This document shows positions 56,466-64,000 of a DNA stretch of 64,000 nucleotides, in pieces. Source of the DNA: Rudaea sp. 3F27F6 (lineage in GTDB: Bacteria > Pseudomonadota > Gammaproteobacteria > Xanthomonadales > Rhodanobacteraceae); the NCBI RefSeq assembly GCF_005503555.1, contig NZ_SCNG01000003.1:124001-188000 (forward strand), read 5' to 3'. The number at the start of each line of letters is the position of its first letter. The first letter of the stretch is position 1. A program made the position numbers and the translations under genes. The notes under the pieces were generated by a model. The model ran no database searches. It was given only the letters and a program-made list of their open reading frames with translations, and was not told the origin of the DNA.

Positions 56466-59300
56466 TTACGAACCGCTTCTGCCGAATTTCCAGTCGAATT
56501 CCAGCCACATTTGCCGGCCGTAGGGGTTGTAGCTGCCGGCGTTGTAGTAGGGATAAACCGTCCAGGAGGAATCTTTCGGCGGCATCGAGTTCTTGATGTT
56601 GTTGACGATGAAGCTCACGCGCATATCGTCGTTGACGCTGTAGTTGATGCTGCCGTTATAGAGGATCCATGGCGCGACGCTGCCCGAACCGGGCGTCGCA
56701 TAGCCGGTCGAGTTGCTCGCGGCGATGTAGTTGGGCGTCTTGCCATAGCGCGTACCGAACAGCGTGGTTGAAAACGGGCCGATGTCCCAGGTCACCGACG
56801 CATTCGCGATGGTCTTGAACTGCGGGCCGCTTTGCTCGCTGAAGGCATAGTAGGGGCTGCGCAGCATGTCGATTTCCGGGTCGCCGGGATACTGCTGCAG
56901 GCGATGCTCCAAAGTCACGTTGTACTGCGCGGCGAATGCGAGGCTGCCGTAGCGAGCGAGATCGAGTTTGTAGTCCAGCGACGCGATGATGCCGGACACC
57001 TTCTCCTTCGCGATATTGATCGGCAGTACGATGACCTGCTGTAGCGCATTCGGGTTGGCGCTGTCTGGCGGGTTGCGCGTTATTTGCGCGAGCGTGGTCA
57101 CGCAAGTCGGAGAATTGATGTCGATCTGTCCGGTACGGCAGGCTGCTTCGATTTGCAGGAGTCCGTTCATGCTTTGCAACTGGACTTCGTTGGAAATATT
57201 GACGTTGTAGTAGTCGGCCTTGATGTCGAAGTCAGAGTTGGGCGACCAGACCACGCCGTAGCCCCAGGACTTGGCCGTAATCGATTGCAGCTTGCGGTTT
57301 CCGTAGTGCTCGGCAAACACCGCCAGCCCCGCGTACTTGCACTGATCGATGGGCAACCCCGATTGACTAGGATCGGTCGCGCAGCGGTAGTAATCGTTGA
57401 CGTCGTAGTTGTAAAAGCCGCTCTTCCCGCCGAAGACATAAGCCATGTCCGGCGCGCGGAAGGCGGTGCCGTAGCTGGCACGCAGCAGCCATGCGTCGGT
57501 CGGGCGGAATTCCAGGCCCAGCTTGTAAGTCGGGCGATCATCGCTGCTGGCGCCGTTGTTCTTGTACTGATCGTAACGGGCGGAAAGATTGGCCGTCAGC
57601 ATGCTTGTGATCGGGACACGCAACTCGCCGGAGTAGGCCCAGTTGCTGCGCGTGCCGCTACCCGACGTTCCGGTCAGTCCCCAGAAATCGCCCGCGACGA
57701 CGCGCGGATCGTTGGGATTGTTCCAAGCCTGGCTGCCGATCTGGGCGACGCCGGCGAAGCCGACGGAGCCGGCCGGCAGGCTGAATAGGTCGGTGTTGGT
57801 GACCTGCAAATTGAGATTCTGCGTCCAGGCGACGTTTTTGCTGCGGATCGTGCCGTTGATGCTGGCGTATTGAGCGGGCGTGAGCGGCTTGTAGAAGTTG
57901 TTTACGTTGGGCGCATAAACCGGGTAGCCGCTTTGAGTGCCTTGTTTCGGGCCAAGGAACAACTGCTCAAACAAGGCATCGGCTTTCGCTCCGAGGAGCC
58001 ACGGGGATTTTTCCCAGACGTTGTCCTGTGAGCGCGCGTAGAACAGGTCGTAGTCCCAGTTCTTTCCGAAACTGCCGCGGATCCCGGCCCAGGCCGTGTA
58101 CTGGCGGCTCAGCTGCGTGTCCAGGCTCGGACCCAATCCCCCCATTTCTTCCGGAGAGAAGAGGTGCTGGAAGAGCTCGAAATTTCCCGTATTCGAGTTG
58201 AAGAACGCATTGTTGTTGTTCGTCGCCCACGTACCTGCACCGCTCGAGAAAGTCACCGAACCGACGCTGTACAGCATGTTGGCATAGGCCTGCGTATCGT
58301 CGTCGAGCCGATACTTCAGATTGATATAAGCCGTACCTGAGCGGTTCTTGTTCAAAATGGTGCCGTAGCCGGCGGCGTACTTGCTGCCGCAGTAGTACCC
58401 CAGTTTCTGGCGGTATTCGTAGTCCGTAGTGCCGCCCCATAGATTGGAGAGCGAGCTGCAGGTGGCTTGACCGGGATCGACATAGGTTCCCGAGCCGTAG
58501 TTGGGGCCGTAGTTGATGTAGAGAAAGTCGCGCTGGCCGTAGCGGCCGTTGGGGTCCGGGTTCGAATTGGTGGACTTGGTGATGTCGCGGTTGTAGCCCC
58601 AGATCGGCTTTTCATTGTTGAGCTGGAGGCCGAAGGTCAGATCGAGATTGCCCCAGGTATGCCCGCCGAGGAATTCCAGGCGCTGGTTTTGTCCGCCGCC
58701 GCTGCTATAGCTACCGACGCGGGCATTCAGCTCGAAGCCGTCGATGCGGTCCTTCAGGATGATGTTGACTACGCCCGCAATCGCGCTGGAGCCGTAAACC
58801 GCGGACTGGTTGCCCGGCAGAATATCGATGTGATCGACCATGCCGGCGGGAATATTGGTCAGGTCGACGAAATTGCTCGATCCGTTGAACAGGAACGGGA
58901 AATCGGCCATCGGATGGCCGTTGATCATGATCAGAGTGAAGCCCGGGTCGAGTCCGAGCAGGCTGATTTCCTGGGCGCCCGGCGTGAAGCCGCCGCCCGA
59001 CGACTGCCCGTCTTGAACTGCGCCCGTGGCGAGAGGCATCGAACGAAGCGCCTGATAGACGTTGGCGAAGCCCTGCTTCTCCAACTGCGCGCCGGTGATC
59101 TTGAGGGTTGCGGACGCCGTTTCGATCTGCGCCTGCGGAATCAAAGAGCCGGTGACCACGACGCCTTTCAGTTCGGTGGTCTCCCTTTTCTTGCCGCTGT
59201 CCGAAGTGGACTGGTCTGCGTTCTGCGCCAACGCGCCGTTCGTTGTCAGGCTTGCGCACAGGCCCATGATGATCGAAGACACCAACAAGCGTTGCTTCAT
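56466..59300 (-). CDS. TonB-dependent outer-membrane receptor 2
   Basis: A 944-residue paralogue of receptor 1, close along the whole length. The signal peptide ends near NGALAQ; TTELKGVVVTGSLIPQAQIETAS is the TonB-box region. The plug has NVYQALRSMPLATGAVQDGQ and GLDPGFTLIMINGHPMADFP; the barrel ends WLEFDWKFGRSGS. Start ATG 59300 (MKQRLLVSS) is preceded by GGAGAGGGCA, which fixes the start of receptor 1 by analogy; an upstream ATG at 59345 is not supported. A predicted RpiR operator lies 273 bp upstream, across a structured leader. It is convergent with sulfotransferase 1. Cargo unknown, presumably related to that of receptor 1. Confidence 0.9.
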   Translation of the reverse strand: MKQRLLVSSIIMGLCASLTTNGALAQNADQSTSDSGKKRETTELKGVVVTGSLIPQAQIETASATLKITGAQLEKQGFANVYQALRSMPLATGAVQDGQSSGGGFTPGAQEISLLGLDPGFTLIMINGHPMADFPFLFNGSSNFVDLTNIPAGMVDHIDILPGNQSAVYGSSAIAGVVNIILKDRIDGFELNARVGSYSSGGGQNQRLEFLGGHTWGNLDLTFGLQLNNEKPIWGYNRDITKSTNSNPDPNGRYGQRDFLYINYGPNYGSGTYVDPGQATCSSLSNLWGGTTDYEYRQKLGYYCGSKYAAGYGTILNKNRSGTAYINLKYRLDDDTQAYANMLYSVGSVTFSSGAGTWATNNNNAFFNSNTGNFELFQHLFSPEEMGGLGPSLDTQLSRQYTAWAGIRGSFGKNWDYDLFYARSQDNVWEKSPWLLGAKADALFEQLFLGPKQGTQSGYPVYAPNVNNFYKPLTPAQYASINGTIRSKNVAWTQNLNLQVTNTDLFSLPAGSVGFAGVAQIGSQAWNNPNDPRVVAGDFWGLTGTSGSGTRSNWAYSGELRVPITSMLTANLSARYDQYKNNGASSDDRPTYKLGLEFRPTDAWLLRASYGTAFRAPDMAYVFGGKSGFYNYDVNDYYRCATDPSQSGLPIDQCKYAGLAVFAEHYGNRKLQSITAKSWGYGVVWSPNSDFDIKADYYNVNISNEVQLQSMNGLLQIEAACRTGQIDINSPTCVTTLAQITRNPPDSANPNALQQVIVLPINIAKEKVSGIIASLDYKLDLARYGSLAFAAQYNVTLEHRLQQYPGDPEIDMLRSPYYAFSEQSGPQFKTIANASVTWDIGPFSTTLFGTRYGKTPNYIAASNSTGYATPGSGSVAPWILYNGSINYSVNDDMRVSFIVNNIKNSMPPKDSSWTVYPYYNAGSYNPYGRQMWLEFDWKFGRSGS

Positions 59301-59393
59301 TGCCCTCTCCATGCAGTAGGAAAAATTTTTCGGAACACGATGCACGCCCGATCGCTAGCGGTCGGGTAATCGGGACGAAATGGACGAGAAAGA

Positions 59394-59412
59394 CCCGATC
59401 AAAATGATCGGG
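59394..59412 (-). promoter_or_regulatory. Stem-loop in the predicted receptor 2 leader
   Basis: Perfect 8-bp stem CCCGATCA / TGATCGGG with a 3-base loop; on the minus strand it is followed by TCTTTCTCG. Related CCCGAT/ATCGGG pieces lie on both sides (59347-59373, 59416-59432), so alternative pairings are possible. It could be an attenuator or a weak terminator. Confidence 0.35.
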
Positions 59413-59572
59413 CAGGCCCGATGAAAGGCCCGAGCACAGCCGGATGATGCGTCGCGACGAACGTTTTTGTTCAACGCCGAAAAAGACATCGTGAGCGCAA
59501 CCTCAGCGTCTACGTGCCACCCGCTCCACCGAATGGCGCGTCGTACCCCCGATCGACGCACGATAATGAAAT

Positions 59573-59588
59573 TGTTATTTTCTTGTCA
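59573..59588 (+). promoter_or_regulatory. Predicted RpiR operator, site 8
   Basis: TGTTATTTTCTTGTCA, in the divergent region between receptor 2 and sulfotransferase 2. On the minus strand it contributes TGACA to a TTGACA -35 box, as at receptor 1. It has no clear tandem partner. Confidence 0.55.
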
Positions 59589-59797
59589 AATTCATGTCTT
59601 AGAAAGGGCGAAATTGTGGCGCAATTTGCATTTAATCCCGAGTTTTACCTGTTATCGCTCTTCGGCATGCGTGTTTTGCCGGGCAGAGGCGGCAGGGCCA
59701 GAAGGAATCGTTTGGCGAATCACAACGCGTCGAGGGCTATAAAAACGAATCGGACGGCAGCCCGCCGCCTTTGTAGAACACATAACGGATACCCATC

Positions 59798-61372
59798 GTG
59801 CGCGAATTGACCACACGCGAGGGGCGCCTTTGGCGCCGAGGACAAACGTTTCTTGCGGGAAACCAGTTCGACGATGCGAAGAGCACGCTCGAGGAACTGA
59901 TCGAGCTGATTCCCGAGCATGTCAGAGCCCGCATCGTGTTGGCCGGAATCGCCATGGCGAAAGGGCAGGTGCGTGCCGCGAGCAGCCAATTGCTGGCTGC
60001 CGTCGATGCGGCGCCGGACGACATCGCGACGCTCAATATGCTGATCATGTCTCTATTGCGCATCGGCGAAGTCGTCGCCGCGCGCGCCTGCGCCGATCGC
60101 GCCGCCGCGATGGAACTGCGCACAATTGCGGACTTTGCCGGCGTTGCCCACGCCTATCAAACCATCGGCGAGCACGCTAAGGCATTGGCTGTGATCGAGC
60201 GAGCGCGCGAGCATGGGCTCAACACGCCCGACTTCAGCTACTTCCGCTGCATCCAGCTCATGTTCAACGATCGCATCGCGGAAGCAGAGAGCGAGGCGCA
60301 GGCCTGCCTTGCTGCGCGCCCCGGCTTCGGTCGGGCTGCGCTCGCGCGGGCTCGCCTGCGCAAGCAGTCGCGTGAGCGGAATCATCTGCAGGATCTGCAG
60401 GCGCGCCTGCCGCAAGCCGAGCCCGGAAGCGTGGATCACGCGGCGCTCGAGTTTGCTCTGTTCAAGGAGTTCGACGACCTCGACGATGCCGACAACGCCT
60501 GGCGCGCACTCGAACGCGGCAACGAGATCATGCGTCAGCGTCTGCCGCACGACGACGAATCCGAGCAGCGCCTGTTCGATCTGCTGATGCAGACCTGCAC
60601 GCCGGAATTCCTGCACTCGGCGAATACACCGGCCGAGCATCCGTCGCCGATCTTCATCATCGGCATGCCGCGCAGCGGTACGACCCTGCTCGAACGCATC
60701 CTCGCCAATCATTCGATGGTTGCCAGCGCGGGCGAACTCGATGATTTCGCCCGCCAGCTGCATTGGCAATTCGACTATCACAGTCCGGCGATGATCGACG
60801 AGGTGATGCTGCAGCGTGCGGCGACACAAGACTACGCCGCCGTCGGTGCACGCTATCTAAGCCAGACCCAATGGCGCGCGGGCGGCAAACGTCATTTCAT
60901 CGACAAGCTGCCGCCGAACTATCTTCTGGCTGGGTTCATTCACAAAGCGCTGCCGCAAGCGCCGATTTTGCATATCGTGCGTGATCCGGTCGGTTTGTGT
61001 TTTTCCAATTACAAAGCCTTGTTCGGCGATGCGGTCGCGTACAGCTATTCGTTCGATGCGCTGGCCGCGCACCATCGACGCTACGAGCGCCTGATGCAGC
61101 ATTGGCACGGGGTCATGCCCGGCCGGATTCTCGACATCTCCTATGCCGAGCTCGTGTCCGATACCGAGACCAGCGTGCGCAAGATACTCGCTCACTGCGA
61201 GCTGCCTTGGGAGCCGCAGTGTCTCGATATGAGCGCGGCGGGAGGACCCGTGGCAACGCTCAGCGCCGCCCAGGTGCGTGAACCGATTCACGCCAGGTCG
61301 CTTGCCGAATGGCGACGTTACGAGCGTCAGCTCGAACCTTTGCGTCGCGCGCTGTCGGAAAGCCGCGCATAA
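59798..61372 (+). CDS. Cytosolic TPR-containing sulfotransferase 2
   Basis: A 524-residue paralogue of sulfotransferase 1 with the same layout: N-terminal TPR-like helices (VREL ... FDDAKSTLEELIELIPEHVRARIVLAG), PAPS loop FIIGMPRSGTTLLERIL at residues ~286-302, FIDKLPPNYLLAGFI and HIVRDPVGLCFSNYK for 3'-phosphate binding. Start is GTG 59798 with a poor ribosome-binding site; no better start is visible. It is convergent with TonB receptor 3, duplicating the arrangement at 54845-59300. No signal peptide; the acceptor is unknown. Confidence 0.85.
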   Translation: MRELTTREGRLWRRGQTFLAGNQFDDAKSTLEELIELIPEHVRARIVLAGIAMAKGQVRAASSQLLAAVDAAPDDIATLNMLIMSLLRIGEVVAARACADRAAAMELRTIADFAGVAHAYQTIGEHAKALAVIERAREHGLNTPDFSYFRCIQLMFNDRIAEAESEAQACLAARPGFGRAALARARLRKQSRERNHLQDLQARLPQAEPGSVDHAALEFALFKEFDDLDDADNAWRALERGNEIMRQRLPHDDESEQRLFDLLMQTCTPEFLHSANTPAEHPSPIFIIGMPRSGTTLLERILANHSMVASAGELDDFARQLHWQFDYHSPAMIDEVMLQRAATQDYAAVGARYLSQTQWRAGGKRHFIDKLPPNYLLAGFIHKALPQAPILHIVRDPVGLCFSNYKALFGDAVAYSYSFDALAAHHRRYERLMQHWHGVMPGRILDISYAELVSDTETSVRKILAHCELPWEPQCLDMSAAGGPVATLSAAQVREPIHARSLAEWRRYERQLEPLRRALSESRA

Positions 61373-61398
61373 AAAAAGGGCCGGCATAATGCCAGCCC
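61371..61398 (-). terminator. Rho-independent terminator of TonB receptor 3
   Basis: Read leftward: stem GGGCTGGCA / TGCCGGCCC (one mismatch) with a 3-base loop, followed by seven T residues at 61377-61371. A classic intrinsic terminator. Its T-tract abuts the stop codon of the convergent sulfotransferase. Confidence 0.8.
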
Positions 61399-61459
61399 TC
61401 GTCCCGATGAAGTTCTGAGGGGCAGACCATCCTTGGCCTGCGCCCCCTGCAAGAGATGC

Positions 61460-64000
61460 TTACTTGCTGCGTCCGAACTTCACGTTCATTTCGAGGAACA
61501 TCGAGCGGCCGTACACGTTGTAGACCTGATAGTTGTAGTACGGCACGGACGTGTAGGTCGGATCCTTCGGTGGCATCGAGTTCTGGATGTTGTTGACGAT
61601 GAAGCTCATCGTCGCATCGTCGCTGAAAGAGTAGGACACCGAGCCGTTGTAGATCATCCACGGCGCGACGTGGCCTGCACCGGCAACGAAAGATCCGACC
61701 GTATAGGCCCTGTGATTTGGGATCGCACCGTAACGCGTGCCGAACACGGTCGTCGACCATGGGCCGATGTCCCAGGTGACCGAGCCGGTGAGGATGCTCT
61801 TGAACTCAATCGTGCTCGCGTTGAACGGGTCGTCGAAGTTGTTGTAGGTCGGATCGCCCGGGAAGGTCTGATGCGAGTGCTTCAGCGTGTCGTTGTAGTT
61901 CAGGCCGAACTGGAAGTCGCCGTAGCGGCCCACGTCGAGCTTGTAGTTCGCCGACGCGATGATGCCGGATACCGATTCGTTGGAGATATTGATCGGCAGT
62001 ACGTTGATCTGCGTGATCTGCCCTTGCGGACCGCGCTGCACCTTGCTCAACGCGTCGACGCAGGTCGGCGAGTTGATGTCGAGTTGGCCGAGGCGGCAGG
62101 CCGATTCGGTCACGAGCAGCGTGTCGGCGCTCTGCAGATTGACCTCGTTGGAGATCTTGATCTTGTAGTAGTCGGCCTTCAAGGTCAGGTCGCTGGTCGG
62201 CGACCACACCAGGCCTCCGCCCCAGGACTTCGCCGTGACCGGCTGCAGTCCGCGATTGCCCTGGTGCTGGATGAATGGATCGACCGTGTTGTAGTACGAG
62301 CACTTGGTGATGTCGCCCGGCTGCTTGGTGGCGCAGAGATAGTAGTCGGTCAGGCCCGGCTGGAAGGAGCCGCTCTTACCGCCGAACGTGTAGGCCATGT
62401 CGGGCGCGCGGAACGCGGTGCCGTAGTTGGCGCGGAACAGCAACGTGTCCACCGGACGGTATTCCGCGCCGAGCTTGTAGGTCGGCTTGTCGTAACTACC
62501 GCCGCCGTCGTTCTCGTATTTGTCGTAGCGCAACGAAGCAGTAAGCGTGACGGTGCTGAGGACGGGTGCGCGCAATTCGACTGCGGCCGCCCAGTTGGAG
62601 CGCTGGCCGTTGCCCGCGGTGCCGGTGCGGCCGAAGAAGTCGCCGTTTTGCAGCGACGCCTGCACCGGATTGCTCCAGTACTGGTCGCCGAGCTGGAGAA
62701 CGCCGGCGATACCGGCCGAGCCGCCCGGCAGAGAGAACAGATCCGTGTTCGTCACCTGCAGATTGATGTGCTGCGTCCAGGTCTTGGACTGGCTTTCGAT
62801 CTGGCCCTGGAAGCTCGCGTACTGCGCCGGCGTCAACGACTGGTAGAACTTGGACGGATTCGGCGAGTAGACGGGATAGCCAGAAGATGTGCCCTGCTTC
62901 GGCCCGAGGAACTGCTGCTCGAAGAAGCTCGTGACCGGTGCCTTCAGCGGCCACAGCTCCTTGGTGTCGTTGTAGGCGCCGGAACGGTCGACGAAAACGT
63001 CGTAGTTCCAGTTGGATCCGCCGATGCCGCCGCGCGCGCCGCCGTAGAAATTATAGGTGCGCGATAAATCGTGGATCATTCCTACGCCGAGACCACCCGA
63101 CTCCTCCGGCGAGAAGATGTGCTGGAATAGCTCCAGTCGCTGCGTGTCTTGATTGAGGAAGGTGACGTTCCAGAAGCGCCGCCCATCGCTGTAATGCTGC
63201 GTATTGGCGTTGAAAAGCAAATTGCCGTACAGCTCGATATTGTCGTTGATGCGGTCGGTGATTTTCAGATACCCGGACGCTTGGCGCGATTGGCTGTTGA
63301 TCGTGCCGTAGCCGGTTTCATAGCGGCTACCGCAGTAATAGCCGCTGGCGCTGTGATCGTAGATGGTCGTGCCGTGGAAATTGCCTGCGACCTGGGCGCA
63401 GGTCGCAGCGCCGGGATCGACGCGGTGCAGGACGAAACTGTTGTCGTAGTACCAGTAGCCGAACGTGGAAGACCCGAAGCGCCCGGCCGGATTCGGGTTC
63501 GCGTTCTGCGAAGCGGTCAGGTCGCGCTGGTAGCCCCAGATCGGATCGGTATTGCTGATCTGCAGACCGTAGACGACGCTGAGATTGCCGAAATCGTGTC
63601 CACCGAGCAGTTCGAGGCGCTGGCTCTGGCCACCGCCGTTGGAGAATCCACCGACGCGATAGTCGACCTCGAATCCGTCGACTTTCTGCTTGAGGATGAT
63701 GTTGATGACGCCGGCAATGGCGTTGGAGCCGTAAATCGCGGACTGATTGCCCGGCAGGATGTCGATGTGATCGATCATGCCGACAGGGATATTGGTCAAG
63801 TCGACGAAATTGCTCGTGCCATTGAACAGCAGCGGATAGTCGGCCATTGGATGGCCGTCGATCAGGGTCAGAGTAAAGCCCGGATCGAGGCCGAGCAGGC
63901 TCAGTTCATGCGCGCCCTGGGTGAATCCGCCCTGGAACTGTCCGTCCTGCACGGCGCCGGTGGCAATCGGCATGGACCGCAATGCGTCGTAGACGTTGGC
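61460..64000 (-). CDS. TonB-dependent outer-membrane receptor 3 (5' end beyond window)
   Basis: The C-terminal 846 residues of a third receptor paralogous to receptors 1 and 2; the reading frame is open to the window edge, so the signal peptide and TonB box are missing from view, not from the gene. Plug motifs: NVYDALRSMPIATGAVQDGQ, GLDPGFTLTLIDGHPMADYPLLFNGTSNFVDLTNIPVGMIDHIDILPGNQSAIYGS. The barrel ends FLEMNVKFGRSK, again without a terminal aromatic residue. It diverges more than receptors 1 and 2 do from each other. It is convergent with sulfotransferase 2. A predicted RpiR operator would be expected just outside the window. Confidence 0.9.
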   Translation of the reverse strand, partial: ANVYDALRSMPIATGAVQDGQFQGGFTQGAHELSLLGLDPGFTLTLIDGHPMADYPLLFNGTSNFVDLTNIPVGMIDHIDILPGNQSAIYGSNAIAGVINIILKQKVDGFEVDYRVGGFSNGGGQSQRLELLGGHDFGNLSVVYGLQISNTDPIWGYQRDLTASQNANPNPAGRFGSSTFGYWYYDNSFVLHRVDPGAATCAQVAGNFHGTTIYDHSASGYYCGSRYETGYGTINSQSRQASGYLKITDRINDNIELYGNLLFNANTQHYSDGRRFWNVTFLNQDTQRLELFQHIFSPEESGGLGVGMIHDLSRTYNFYGGARGGIGGSNWNYDVFVDRSGAYNDTKELWPLKAPVTSFFEQQFLGPKQGTSSGYPVYSPNPSKFYQSLTPAQYASFQGQIESQSKTWTQHINLQVTNTDLFSLPGGSAGIAGVLQLGDQYWSNPVQASLQNGDFFGRTGTAGNGQRSNWAAAVELRAPVLSTVTLTASLRYDKYENDGGGSYDKPTYKLGAEYRPVDTLLFRANYGTAFRAPDMAYTFGGKSGSFQPGLTDYYLCATKQPGDITKCSYYNTVDPFIQHQGNRGLQPVTAKSWGGGLVWSPTSDLTLKADYYKIKISNEVNLQSADTLLVTESACRLGQLDINSPTCVDALSKVQRGPQGQITQINVLPINISNESVSGIIASANYKLDVGRYGDFQFGLNYNDTLKHSHQTFPGDPTYNNFDDPFNASTIEFKSILTGSVTWDIGPWSTTVFGTRYGAIPNHRAYTVGSFVAGAGHVAPWMIYNGSVSYSFSDDATMSFIVNNIQNSMPPKDPTYTSVPYYNYQVYNVYGRSMFLEMNVKFGRSK

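Larger units (their letters stand above)
59301..59797. other. Long divergent intergenic region (TonB receptor 2 / sulfotransferase 2)
   Basis: 497 bases. The part next to the receptor is full of CCCGATC-type hairpins, and the central part (about 59560-59620) is AT-rich with one predicted RpiR operator. On the minus strand TTGACA (59589-59584) overlaps that operator and could be a -35 box for the receptor. I see no small gene that I can support. Confidence 0.5.

Overview
The window is about 64 kb of GC-rich chromosomal DNA from a gammaproteobacterium. The likely origin is Lysobacterales/Xanthomonadales, probably the Rhodanobacteraceae side (Dokdonella- or Rudaea-like). This is inferred from the algZ-algR-hemC neighbourhood, a dispersed repeat of the kind I know from Xanthomonadales genomes, an ECF sigma factor of the type that accompanies serine/threonine kinases, exported DUF11/IPTL-type proteins and multiple large TonB-dependent receptors. 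I recognise no rRNA, tRNA, CRISPR array, transposase or prophage gene.

Left third (1-22.9 kb), signalling and surface proteins: a transmembrane Ser/Thr kinase, an exported plant-like leucine-rich-repeat protein, an ECF sigma factor, an orphan OmpR-type response regulator, and a 3,764-residue exported protein built around eight near-identical 261-residue tandem units. After tandem perfect hairpins come a TPR/GGDEF protein with a degraded active site and a divergent membrane histidine kinase.

Middle (22.9-39.8 kb), mostly housekeeping: an LTA-synthase-like transferase overlapping cutA, a secreted endonuclease/phosphatase-fold protein, esterase-algZ-algR-hemC as one likely operon, an S9 peptidase, a VOC protein, a beta-lactamase-fold hydrolase, an APC transporter, a MATE exporter, a dispersed repeat element and mutM.

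Right third (38.3-64 kb), a coherent D-amino-acid/peptide scavenging locus: amino acid permease, DgcA-type racemase/epimerase, periplasmic N-acyl-D-amino-acid deacylase, DgcN-type protein, two exported serine hydrolases, a MurR/RpiR-type regulator and TonB receptors. Reading the intergenic DNA, I find eight copies of a 16-bp element (TG-3-A ... T-2-CA) in front of the permease/racemase, the deacylase, the RpiR gene itself and two TonB receptors. Three are tandem pairs 28-29 bp apart, and two of those pairs bracket predicted sigma-70 promoters. I propose this is the operator of the RpiR protein and that these genes form one regulon. A thiolase/TetR/thioesterase group and a desaturase interrupt the locus. 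It ends with two successive convergent pairs of a cytosolic TPR-sulfotransferase and a TonB receptor, the last receptor running off the right edge.
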